This document shows, piece after piece, positions 57,799 through 64,000 of a stretch of DNA of 64,000 nucleotides. Each line of letters starts with the position of its first letter. Position 1 is the stretch's first letter. The stretch is from NCBI RefSeq assembly GCF_003606285.1, contig NZ_CP028884.1:893654-957653 (forward strand), written 5' to 3'. Made by a program: the position numbers and the translations under genes. This DNA comes from Borrelia turcica IST7. GTDB taxonomy: Bacteria > Spirochaetota > Spirochaetia > Borreliales > Borreliaceae. The notes under the pieces are model-generated. The model made no database searches and was not told where the DNA came from. It was given only the letters and a program-made list of their open reading frames with translations.

Positions 57799-58839
57799 AT
57801 GAGTATAAGGTTTGGTAAAGGGGTATTATTTAATTCTTTATTACTCATTCCTAATTTCTTGTTTGCTAATGTTGTTGTTAAAGAACAGATTGGGATAAAT
57901 AGCAATTTTTCATATCTTTTCTCAGACTATGAGAAAAGCAATTCTCTTGGTACTGGGATTTTTGGTTTTGAAAATGAAGTTTATCTAGGATTTTCCATGA
58001 GTCATAGCTTTTTCCAACTAGAAGTTTCTCCTTCTTTTGTTATAAAAAGGGAGAATAAGTATTTAGATTTTAAAAATGCATTCCTAAATTTATATTTTGA
58101 TACTTTAATAGTTAAATTAGGAAAGCAAAATTATCATATAGGAAGTGGGTTAATAGAGAATATTATTTTGGGTAGGATAAAGAAGGCAGAAGAGTGGTTT
58201 ACAGAAGTATACTATTCTGTCTCATACTATGCTATCTCTTTTGGAGCTATGTTAGATCAATTGGTCTTAAGTGAACTTGAAAGCTCAAAATATGTGTCTC
58301 CTTGGGGCTATTTTCAAATATCATTTCCAAGTTGGGATTTACTATTCATGTTAGAGACTCCTTTTCACTTTAAAAGCAATAATGTAGATATCAAATTGAT
58401 TTTTGACGCTTCTTTTGAAATTTATAATGGAATATTTTTTTATTCTACAATAAGGCAAGATTTGCTTTGCGAAAAAGATTATGCGTTTCGAAGTCAAGAT
58501 AATAGGTACCTTTTAGGGCTAAGATACTATACTGATTTTGAAAACACTGTAGTAAATGGATTTAATGTTGCTTTTGAGAGTTATTCAAAGAGTAATAATT
58601 ATTTTATATCAACAGCATTTGTGCTAAGTTGGATTGAAAATTTATTTCAAACATCAGCTGCTTTAAAGTTCAATTTAAGTGATAATTCTTTGCAAGTTTA
58701 TCTTGAGGGTGATTTTTCTATTACTAAAATCCTTACATTAAAAATTAAGAGCATCTTTGAGCCCTTAAGACAAAAAATACTATTTAAAAGTATACCCTTG
58801 AGTCAAATATTGAGCATTGAGATTAAGTTTAAGGTTTAA
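57799..58839 (+). CDS. Outer-membrane beta-barrel protein (first of pair)
   Basis: 346 residues. Signal peptide FNSLLLIPNFLFA. Then repeated amphipathic strands with aromatics (for example YLGFSMSHSFFQLEVSP, FYSTIRQDLLC, RYLLGLRYYTDF) and a C-terminal strand LSIEIKFKV. Fits a 14-16 strand barrel. No known porin family recognised. Follows the LolA-like gene by 10 nt and is followed by a second barrel, so these may be cargo or the outer-membrane end of the system. Confidence 0.6.
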   Translation: MSIRFGKGVLFNSLLLIPNFLFANVVVKEQIGINSNFSYLFSDYEKSNSLGTGIFGFENEVYLGFSMSHSFFQLEVSPSFVIKRENKYLDFKNAFLNLYFDTLIVKLGKQNYHIGSGLIENIILGRIKKAEEWFTEVYYSVSYYAISFGAMLDQLVLSELESSKYVSPWGYFQISFPSWDLLFMLETPFHFKSNNVDIKLIFDASFEIYNGIFFYSTIRQDLLCEKDYAFRSQDNRYLLGLRYYTDFENTVVNGFNVAFESYSKSNNYFISTAFVLSWIENLFQTSAALKFNLSDNSLQVYLEGDFSITKILTLKIKSIFEPLRQKILFKSIPLSQILSIEIKFKV

Positions 58840-58851
58840 GGAGAATAGGAA

Positions 58852-59865
58852 ATGAAAAGAATAATTTTGTTTTTAAGTTTATCATTGATTTACATGAATT
58901 TATTCTCAGAAGAATTAGATGAGTTAGAGATAAAAGGCCTGGACTTCAGCTTTGATGCAAATTATTTATCTCTTCCAAATACTTTCGAATTTGCACTAGA
59001 TATTATTCATAATGATTCCAAGATTTCTCCCTTTATTGATATGGGTACCGATTATTATCAAGTGATGCTATTTGGCACTGGCCTTGCTTATGCTTTTAGA
59101 AGTTTTTCGTCTAAGTTATTTTATGAGATCAGAATTCCATTTAATTTAAACAGCAAATCAATTGAACATATAGGGAATTTATCACTTGGATATAATTTTG
59201 ATTATCTTAAAGTTGAGAATACCCTAAGAATAGGGTTGATTAATCATTTGCTTAAAGCGATGGGTGACTTGAAGCATAAGTACTTAAACACATTGACATT
59301 GGAGAATAAAGTTGATTTCCTGGCTCCTATTTATTATTCTGAGTTTCAAAGAGCAGAATCTAGAGTATCTTTTATTTATAAATATTTACCAGAGAGTCAA
59401 GATCAACTTTATCGAGTACATTGGAATTTTAAATATTTACTCTCAATTCCCTTTGGAGAGATAGGACTTAAGTCTGATTTTCTTAAAACTGATTCTTTAA
59501 CTGAAACTGACTTGAATACTAGAATAGATTATAACTCTTTAAATTTTTATCCAGTAGCACTTCCTTTTTCTAATAATGCTAATAACTCTTTTAATACTAT
59601 TTTTAATTTTGGATTTGAATATAGAATATTTTTTCTTGAATATTTAAGAAATGTGGCTTCTGATTTATTTCTAGTATTGTCATTTGATACAGGATATGGA
59701 CTCTCTGATAACTTTCTTGATAATGGTAGATTTCTTTATATCTCAAGTTTAGGCATTGGGTATAAATTATTTAAAGAAATTCCTTTTGTTTTTAAGGTTG
59801 GAATAAATCAAGACAAACAATTGTTATTTGGATTTGTAGTAAGTTCTATTATCTTTGATATTTAA
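58852..59865 (+). CDS. Outer-membrane beta-barrel protein (second of pair)
   Basis: 337 residues. Signal peptide ILFLSLSLIYMNLFS, then many amphipathic strands (YYQVMLFGTGLAYAF, HIGNLSLGYNFDYL, FGFEYRIFFLEYL) and a last strand QLLFGFVVSSIIFDI ending the protein. AAGGAGA lies upstream. Similar in size and gene order to the preceding barrel but not obviously homologous by eye. Last gene of the Lol-like operon. Confidence 0.6.
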   Translation: MKRIILFLSLSLIYMNLFSEELDELEIKGLDFSFDANYLSLPNTFEFALDIIHNDSKISPFIDMGTDYYQVMLFGTGLAYAFRSFSSKLFYEIRIPFNLNSKSIEHIGNLSLGYNFDYLKVENTLRIGLINHLLKAMGDLKHKYLNTLTLENKVDFLAPIYYSEFQRAESRVSFIYKYLPESQDQLYRVHWNFKYLLSIPFGEIGLKSDFLKTDSLTETDLNTRIDYNSLNFYPVALPFSNNANNSFNTIFNFGFEYRIFFLEYLRNVASDLFLVLSFDTGYGLSDNFLDNGRFLYISSLGIGYKLFKEIPFVFKVGINQDKQLLFGFVVSSIIFDI

Positions 59866-59895
59866 AATTATGAAAATTTTTTGGAAAAGGAGGGT

Positions 59896-60538
59896 ATGTA
59901 TGATTACGATGATGAGTTAGATCAGACAAGTGTAAAATAAAATGACACTTTAAAAATAATAACAATGAACAAAAATAATATTTTTTTATGTTTCCTAGAG
60001 GAGATGATTGAATTATATAAGGGATTTATACCTTCCAATTTGATTGGAACTGTGGTTGAGATAAAGAAAAATTGTTTAGCTATTGAGGTTGGTCAAACTT
60101 ATTATCAAGGAATCCAATCACAACCTCAGAGCCAACCTCCGGAACATAATCAAATTCCCTACCTGCAATCATACGAACAGCAGGAAGTGTTATTTTCTTA
60201 TTTTCTAGTACAACCATTTGTTATGGGTGCTCTTAGTGGAATTGGTTGCAAGAAGGAGAGAGTAAGTGGTGATAAAGTGTCACTTGATGTTGGGGATCGT
60301 AAGGTTGTAATTAAGAATAAGTATGCTAGTAATAAGCTTATTTTAGAAAAGATTAATAATAATTCTTCGCAATGAGATTCAATCGGGGTTAAAGGTAACG
60401 GCTACGCTTAAGGGAACTGCTACTAATGCAGCAGGAAACACAGTGGTTGCTACGGAACCTATTACAGGGACTGCTAGTAAAAATATTAGTCTTGATACTT
60501 ATCCTGATAAGGCTATTGATAATCTATATACGCAATAA
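59896..60538 (+). pseudogene. Broken phage baseplate/spike-like gene with in-frame TAA
   Basis: A GGAGG-preceded ATG at 59896 opens MYDYDDELDQTSVK, then a TAA at 59938 in the same frame as the next ORF (59965-60375). That ORF includes LYKGFIPSNLIGTVVEIKKN, GQTYYQGIQSQPQ, FVMGALSGIGCKKERVSG and GDRKVVIKNKYASNKLILEK, and resembles cp32-prophage spike (Gp138/DUF777-type) proteins. After its stop the sequence continues one frame over (EIQSGLKVTATLKGTATN to DNLYTQ, stop 60536), so a frameshift is also likely. Read as a decayed prophage gene. Confidence 0.6.
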
Positions 60539-60625
60539 GTATCTTTTTTATATGTGTGTTAATATTAGGTTGTAAGTTGATGGAAATAATAACTTTTAGC
60601 AGTGAAGTTTTAATCGGGGGTTTGG

Positions 60626-61150
60626 ATGAGTAATTTTGCATATGAGCATGTACCGGAATATGAGTATGTAAAGCAGGTGTTTCTTGATAAAGGGTTTCCT
60701 GAAGAAGTTATTCAATATGTATTATTTCGTAATGCTAATTATCATTATGAGAATTTAGAAATTAGGATGACTGTACTTGAAAAGCAAATGGTTGAGCTTA
60801 AGGATGAACTTAAGAATGGAATAGAAAAGCTAGATACTAAGATAGATAGCGTAAGAAATGAGCTTTTAGTAGAGATAAAGGGAGTAAGAAGTGAGCTTAA
60901 GGGTGATATAGAGAAACTTGATACTAAGATAGATAGCGTAAGAAGTGAACTTAAGGGTGATATAGAAAAACTAGATGGCAAGATAGATAAACTAGATACT
61001 AAGATAGATAGCGTAAGAAATGAGCTTAAGAGTGAGCTAAGCAGTAAAATAGACTCAGCGATAAAGCCACTTTATTGGATATTTGGGTTTGTGTCAACAT
61101 TTGCTGTAAGTGCAGTAATAGGATTATTTATACATTATCTTAGTAAATAA
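60626..61150 (+). CDS. bdr: Bdr family repeat protein
   Basis: 174 residues. N-terminal conserved Bdr region (MSNFAYEHVPEYEYVKQVFL, GFPEEVIQYVLFRN), a central coiled coil made of tandem units (KLDTKIDSVR with NELK or SELK, about residues 65-140), and a C-terminal membrane segment (LYWIFGFVSTFAVSAVIGLFIHYL). Bdr proteins are multicopy, usually plasmid- or prophage-borne in Borrelia, inner-membrane and of unknown role. Its presence here supports a plasmid origin for this chromosome end. Followed by a stem shared with the right inverted repeat. Confidence 0.92.
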   Translation: MSNFAYEHVPEYEYVKQVFLDKGFPEEVIQYVLFRNANYHYENLEIRMTVLEKQMVELKDELKNGIEKLDTKIDSVRNELLVEIKGVRSELKGDIEKLDTKIDSVRSELKGDIEKLDGKIDKLDTKIDSVRNELKSELSSKIDSAIKPLYWIFGFVSTFAVSAVIGLFIHYLSK

Positions 61151-61180
61151 AATGAGATATATTTAATATGTTCACAATAT

Positions 61181-61216
61181 AAATAGAGATAAGGCTCTAA
61201 GGTCTTATCTCTATTT
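61181..61216. terminator. Terminator stem shared by bdr and the right-repeat genes
   Basis: AAATAGAGATAAG pairs perfectly with CTTATCTCTATTT around a 10-nt loop. Lies 30 nt after the bdr stop and just after the deleted Cse60-like gene on the other strand. Confidence 0.75.
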
Positions 61217-61282
61217 AAAAAGAATTAAAGCATAATGAGATTCTGTAGCATAAATATCACCTCTTGTAGCAGTGACTCTCAT
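61211..61282 (-). pseudogene. Cse60-like gene with a 111-nt in-frame deletion
   Basis: Reads MRVTATRGDIYATESHYALILFK; the middle of the 60-residue left-hand protein is missing while both ends match. The deletion keeps the frame, so a 23-residue product is possible but is unlikely to fold as Cse60. Confidence 0.75.
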
Positions 61283-61358
61283 ATAATCTCCTTTAATCTG
61301 TAAGTTTAATTTTCTCTTTAATAATCACAATATTGTGGTTTGTTACTTAAGGTATTAA

Positions 61359-61745
61359 TTATTTATTTTGATCCGATTGTTCTACGTTTTTATGTTTTTT
61401 CCTTATATATATTTTTTCCACACAGTTGCAACCCCAAATACATTTAGGACAGTTAGTCTTAATGATTATTGCTTCTGTGTCATTATCTATATCTTCTTCT
61501 ATCTCTTTAACAAATTTTTTTGTTTTCTGATTTATATTTTCTATTTCTTTTTTTATTTTTTTGACAAAATTTTTTGTTTCTTTGTTTATCTTTTCCATTT
61601 CTTTGCCTTTTATTTTTTCTTGTATTGTTTCGGGAGTATTGCAATGGCAGTTATACAAACAGGTAGAACAATCTTCTGTTTCTCTACAAGCACAAGCCTG
61701 TATAACCAGAGATGTAATCAAAAAATATCTTATTAAGGATCTCAT
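61359..61745 (-). CDS. Cysteine-rich lipoprotein, long form
   Basis: 128 residues, nearly identical to the protein at 48172-48501 but with 19 extra residues (GKEMEKINKETKNFVKKIK region) next to the similar KEIENINQKTKKFVKEIEE unit, so the coiled coil has two units instead of one. Lipobox Cys at residue 18 and two CxxCxxxCxC clusters (DCSTCLYNCHC, NCPKCIWGCNC) are unchanged. The forward ORF opposite (61368-61736) is a shadow. Confidence 0.75.
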   Translation of the reverse strand: MRSLIRYFLITSLVIQACACRETEDCSTCLYNCHCNTPETIQEKIKGKEMEKINKETKNFVKKIKKEIENINQKTKKFVKEIEEDIDNDTEAIIIKTNCPKCIWGCNCVEKIYIRKKHKNVEQSDQNK

Positions 61746-61828
61746 GTAATCTCCTTAGTCACTATTGTAACTTTTAAAAGGAAATAGAGCCTTTCCCCTT
61801 AAGAATAAAGGCTTAATCAAACAGTTAA

Positions 61829-61951
61829 TTAGTTATTGTGTATGATAGTAGTAGGACATGAACAAAAACAGCAATTTTCACAATCGGCAAATGAAGATAC
61901 TGTAACTGTAAATGTTAAAATTAGAGCTAATAGAATTGTTTTGAGACACAT
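61829..61951 (-). CDS. Exported cysteine-rich 40-residue peptide
   Basis: Second copy of the small exported peptide: signal KTILLALILTFTVTVSSFA and tail DCENCCFCSCPTTIIHNN. It differs from the left copy by one extra Cys (W to C) and three residues near the end. Same strong AAGGAGGT ribosome-binding site. Followed by the long-form Cys-rich lipoprotein on the same strand. Confidence 0.7.
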   Translation of the reverse strand: MCLKTILLALILTFTVTVSSFADCENCCFCSCPTTIIHNN

Positions 61952-62081
61952 GCTATACCTCCTTACATGTATTTTAATTTTTTAAATAAGGCAGTATAGT
62001 TAAATATATATAATATTATAACATATTATTTCTTTAATAGATATTTGTAACTGATGTTTGACCGACTCTAACTTTAATCCT

Positions 62082-63647
62082 TTAATCTGTAAGTTTAATT
62101 TTCTCTTTAATAAGCACAATATTACGGTTAAGTATGTCAATAATGCTTTTATGCCTCTGTTTACTTAAATTAGGGAACTTACTCTTAAGGAAATCAAATT
62201 GAAATAAATCAAGAAGAACAACCTTGGATTTACTAAGTAGTATCTTTTTTAGAAGGAATGTAAGTATTTGTGAGTTTTCTTTAATAGTATCTTTATTCTT
62301 AAAGTTGAGTAGTTGGTTAAGCCTTGCAACTTCATCGGGAATTATTTTGTTTTCTATGGTGTCTTGAGAGTGAAATTGTGTTGTTTCTATTCCTTTAAGC
62401 TTAACTTCACTTTTTTTATCAAGACCAGTGAAGTGATCGAAGAAGTCTTTAACGATAACACCATTAGAAGCAACATTATATCCCTTGCTAGATAAAACTT
62501 TTCTAAATTCATATTTAAGTTCTTTAATGTTGAAAAGCTTACCGTTGGTATTAAAAGAATCAATAGCTATAATCATGCACTCTTTAAAGAAATTAAAAGC
62601 CGTACCTCTCATTATTTTGTGTTGGTTAGTTATTTTAGAATTAATAGAAGATTTGTAAAGCCAATCATACATTTTTTTGCTTATTTCTAATTTTCTATTT
62701 TGTCTAATGTAGTTAATTTTAAGTTTAATGTCTGCAATAGAAGGTGAATTAGTGAGTTTGAAATCTCTATAGCTTTGTGCAGCCGACTCATCATCAATGT
62801 GACCTAAAATCTCGGCAACTCTTGGATATATTTCTTTACTCCCATGAGTATCATCAAAATAGCCTTCACGCTTTAAGATAAGAGTAGTATAAATAGATCT
62901 AAAATCAGATACAAGGAAGTTGGAGTCAAAAATTTTTGTAAGTTCACGCTTAAGCAACAGGTTAATAGTAGAGTCACTAAGCTCATTATCTTCCCAACGC
63001 TCTCTTATATCCTTATATTGAGTTGTGTTTGAAAAAATAGAATAGGCTGTAAGGAAAAGTTTCTTATCAACAGTTAAAGGAATACTGTAAGGAGTATTAA
63101 ACCGTTTAGCATCTCTAGTCTTAAGTTGTCCTTGAAATAAGATAGAGTCCTTTTCTTGAGAGTCACTAAAAGAACCAGCAATAATTTCTAAACTTCTTCT
63201 ACCAGAGGCAAGAAGTAACCCCATATAAAGAAGTTCAAATCTATGTGACAATAAGAGTTCTTCAGTTAAGAGAAGAAATTCGCGTTTATTAAAAGATTTT
63301 TTATTCGCATTACGCTCCTTAACCCTCCTATTCTTCTCTGCAGTAATAGCTTCATACTCTTCTCTAGTAAGCTTAAAGTATTTAAGCATAGGGTGAGTAG
63401 GATTTATTTCTTTTATTCTACCTCTTATTTGAGTAACAAGCTTGCTAATATAATTATCAGAGTAGTTAGTAGTAGATTTAATATTTTGTAGGAATGCTTT
63501 TGCACGCCCATTAAGCCTAAGCTTATAAGTCTTATCGTCAATGATATCTTCAGACAAGTATTTATCAAGAGATTTAATTTCATCAATAAACTTATTAGTG
63601 AAATTATTGTCATTTGTATTTTGTTCTCTAGTATTGCTGTTAGCCAT
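62082..63647 (-). CDS. Telomere resolvase (protelomerase), phage-type
   Basis: 521 residues. Shows the tyrosine-type active site of telomere resolvases in order: LLLASGRRSLEI (R150/R151), the beta-hairpin lysine in QGQLKTRDAKR (K176), VSDFRSIYTTL (R250), EILGHIDDESAAQSYRDF (H283 and Y293). The motif wording is closer to phage TelN/TelK than to borrelial ResT as I recall them. Such enzymes cut replicated telomeres and reseal them as hairpins. The N-terminal 120 residues are helical and charged; the C-terminal 180 residues are duplicated in a truncated copy at 47319. GAGC upstream is a weak ribosome-binding site. Confidence 0.82.
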   Translation of the reverse strand: MANSNTREQNTNDNNFTNKFIDEIKSLDKYLSEDIIDDKTYKLRLNGRAKAFLQNIKSTTNYSDNYISKLVTQIRGRIKEINPTHPMLKYFKLTREEYEAITAEKNRRVKERNANKKSFNKREFLLLTEELLLSHRFELLYMGLLLASGRRSLEIIAGSFSDSQEKDSILFQGQLKTRDAKRFNTPYSIPLTVDKKLFLTAYSIFSNTTQYKDIRERWEDNELSDSTINLLLKRELTKIFDSNFLVSDFRSIYTTLILKREGYFDDTHGSKEIYPRVAEILGHIDDESAAQSYRDFKLTNSPSIADIKLKINYIRQNRKLEISKKMYDWLYKSSINSKITNQHKIMRGTAFNFFKECMIIAIDSFNTNGKLFNIKELKYEFRKVLSSKGYNVASNGVIVKDFFDHFTGLDKKSEVKLKGIETTQFHSQDTIENKIIPDEVARLNQLLNFKNKDTIKENSQILTFLLKKILLSKSKVVLLDLFQFDFLKSKFPNLSKQRHKSIIDILNRNIVLIKEKIKLTD

Positions 63648-64000
63648 AATAAAGCTCCTTATAAAAGTGATATAAATAATTAAATTCTAGTCTAGTTTAT
63701 TAAATGCACCCTTAAACCATTAAATTAGAGAATTAGAGTTAAGTTTATTATATTATTTTAAGAATAAAATGTAAATAGATATAAAGGTTATTTAGTAAAT
63801 AAATAAAATTTAAATAAAAATATAAAAGAATATGGAATAAAGAAATAATGTTAATTAAGGATTTAAGTATGGGATATATAAGAAAATAGTAGTAACATAA
63901 ATAGAGAAGTAAAAGTATAATAAGTAAAAAGGTAGTTATAGACTATACTTAATAATAATTATAAAGTAATTAAAGAAATAATAAACATTATAGTTAACTT
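63648..64000. other. AT-rich region upstream of the resolvase gene
   Basis: About 350 bases with no credible gene on either strand. It must hold the resolvase promoter on the reverse strand. A telomere-like motif lies at 63943-63963. The sequence after it is not its mirror image, so it is not a replicated, unresolved telomere. Confidence 0.55.
63943..63963 (-). other. Telomere-like box 1/box 3 motif
   Basis: Read on the reverse strand, TATAAT is followed after 8 nt by AGTATAG. From memory, Borrelia hairpin telomeres carry TATAAT (box 1) and TAGTATA (box 3) at this spacing. The orientation puts the hypothetical hairpin end to the right of 63963. Chance occurrence in AT-rich DNA is possible. 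Confidence 0.3.

Larger units (their letters stand above)
61181..62628. repeat. Right copy of the 1.45-kb inverted repeat
   Basis: Reverse complement of 47303-48791. It ends within the intact resolvase gene at about codon 340, which continues beyond the repeat to 63647. Confidence 0.9.

Noticed and set aside
60820..61030. Possible CRISPR-like tandem repeats
   Set aside because: The repeats are in-frame coding units of the bdr coiled coil without unique spacers of even length.
61368..61736. 122-codon forward ORF in the right repeat
   Set aside because: It is antisense to the Cys-rich lipoprotein, extremely Phe/Tyr-rich, and mirrors the A-rich coiled coil on the other strand. The same shadow appears at 48181-48492.
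63900..64000. Replicated (palindromic) telomere at the window end
   Set aside because: Sequence right of 63963 is not the mirror of the sequence to its left; only a short AGTTAACT palindrome is visible near 63995.
1..64000. tRNA, rRNA or other structured RNA genes
   Set aside because: I scanned intergenic regions and saw no cloverleaf-like or GC-rich conserved segments; a covariance-model search would be needed to exclude small RNAs.

Overview
The window is AT-rich spirochaete DNA and reads as the right-hand part of a linear Borrelia chromosome. From murC at the left edge to an LptD-like gene at 37.6 kb, gene content and order match the right arm of the Lyme Borrelia chromosome as I remember it (murC, yicC, cmk, miaA, hrpA, topA, sbcD, sbcC, ileS, clpC, phosphoglucomutase, uvrB, uvrA, lptD-like, then arc genes). 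Extra genes suggest a relapsing-fever or reptile/monotreme-associated Borrelia rather than a Lyme agent: glycogen phosphorylase, CutC, a PTS permease between core genes, carbamate kinase, a viroplasmin-type RNase H and MupG. I cannot name the species.

Layout. 0-4.1 kb: forward core operon (murC, yicC, cmk, rpoZ-like, miaA, tiny basic mS38-like protein). 4.1-8 kb: small envelope genes, a NAGPA-type glycosidase and a PTS IICB. 8-13 kb: hrpA and topA (reverse). 13-21 kb: sbcDC, then ROK-cutC-glgP. 21-29 kb (reverse): lipoprotein, ileS, clpC, pgm. 29-37.6 kb: uvrB, uvrA, lptD-like. 37.7-39 kb: MFS transporter. 39.2-44 kb: complete arginine deiminase operon arcA-arcB-arcD-arcC (reverse). 44-46.8 kb: YiiX-like lipoprotein, RNase H, small lipoprotein.

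From about 46.8 kb the sequence is an accessory mosaic of plasmid and prophage type. Two near-identical 1.45-kb inverted repeats (47303-48791 and 61181-62628) flank a 12.4-kb block. Each repeat holds the 3' part of a telomere-resolvase gene, a 37-40 residue exported Cys-rich peptide, a Cys-rich lipoprotein and a Cse60-like gene, which is intact on the left and internally deleted on the right. The block between them holds a scrambled MFS pseudogene, a divergent chitobiose/cellobiose-type PTS with MupG, broken lipoprotein genes, a seven-gene operon (two TPR-like exported proteins, a LolD-like ATPase, a LolC/FtsX-like permease, a LolA-like protein and two outer-membrane barrels), a broken phage spike gene and a bdr gene. 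The right repeat continues into an intact 521-residue telomere resolvase that carries the full R-K-R-H-Y active-site set, closer in motif to the phage TelN/TelK type than to borrelial ResT.

How the genes work together. The core genes cover cell wall, DNA repair, RNA helicase and translation functions. GlgP, phosphoglucomutase and the PTS permeases form a carbohydrate branch feeding glucose-6-phosphate. The arc operon imports arginine and converts it to ornithine, with ATP made by ArcC. The PTS-MupG unit could scavenge a MurNAc- or GlcNAc-containing disaccharide. The seven-gene operon looks like a dedicated envelope-lipoprotein or outer-membrane delivery system. The resolvase, inverted repeats and a telomere-like motif near 63.95 kb suggest that this chromosome end was built by telomere or plasmid exchange.
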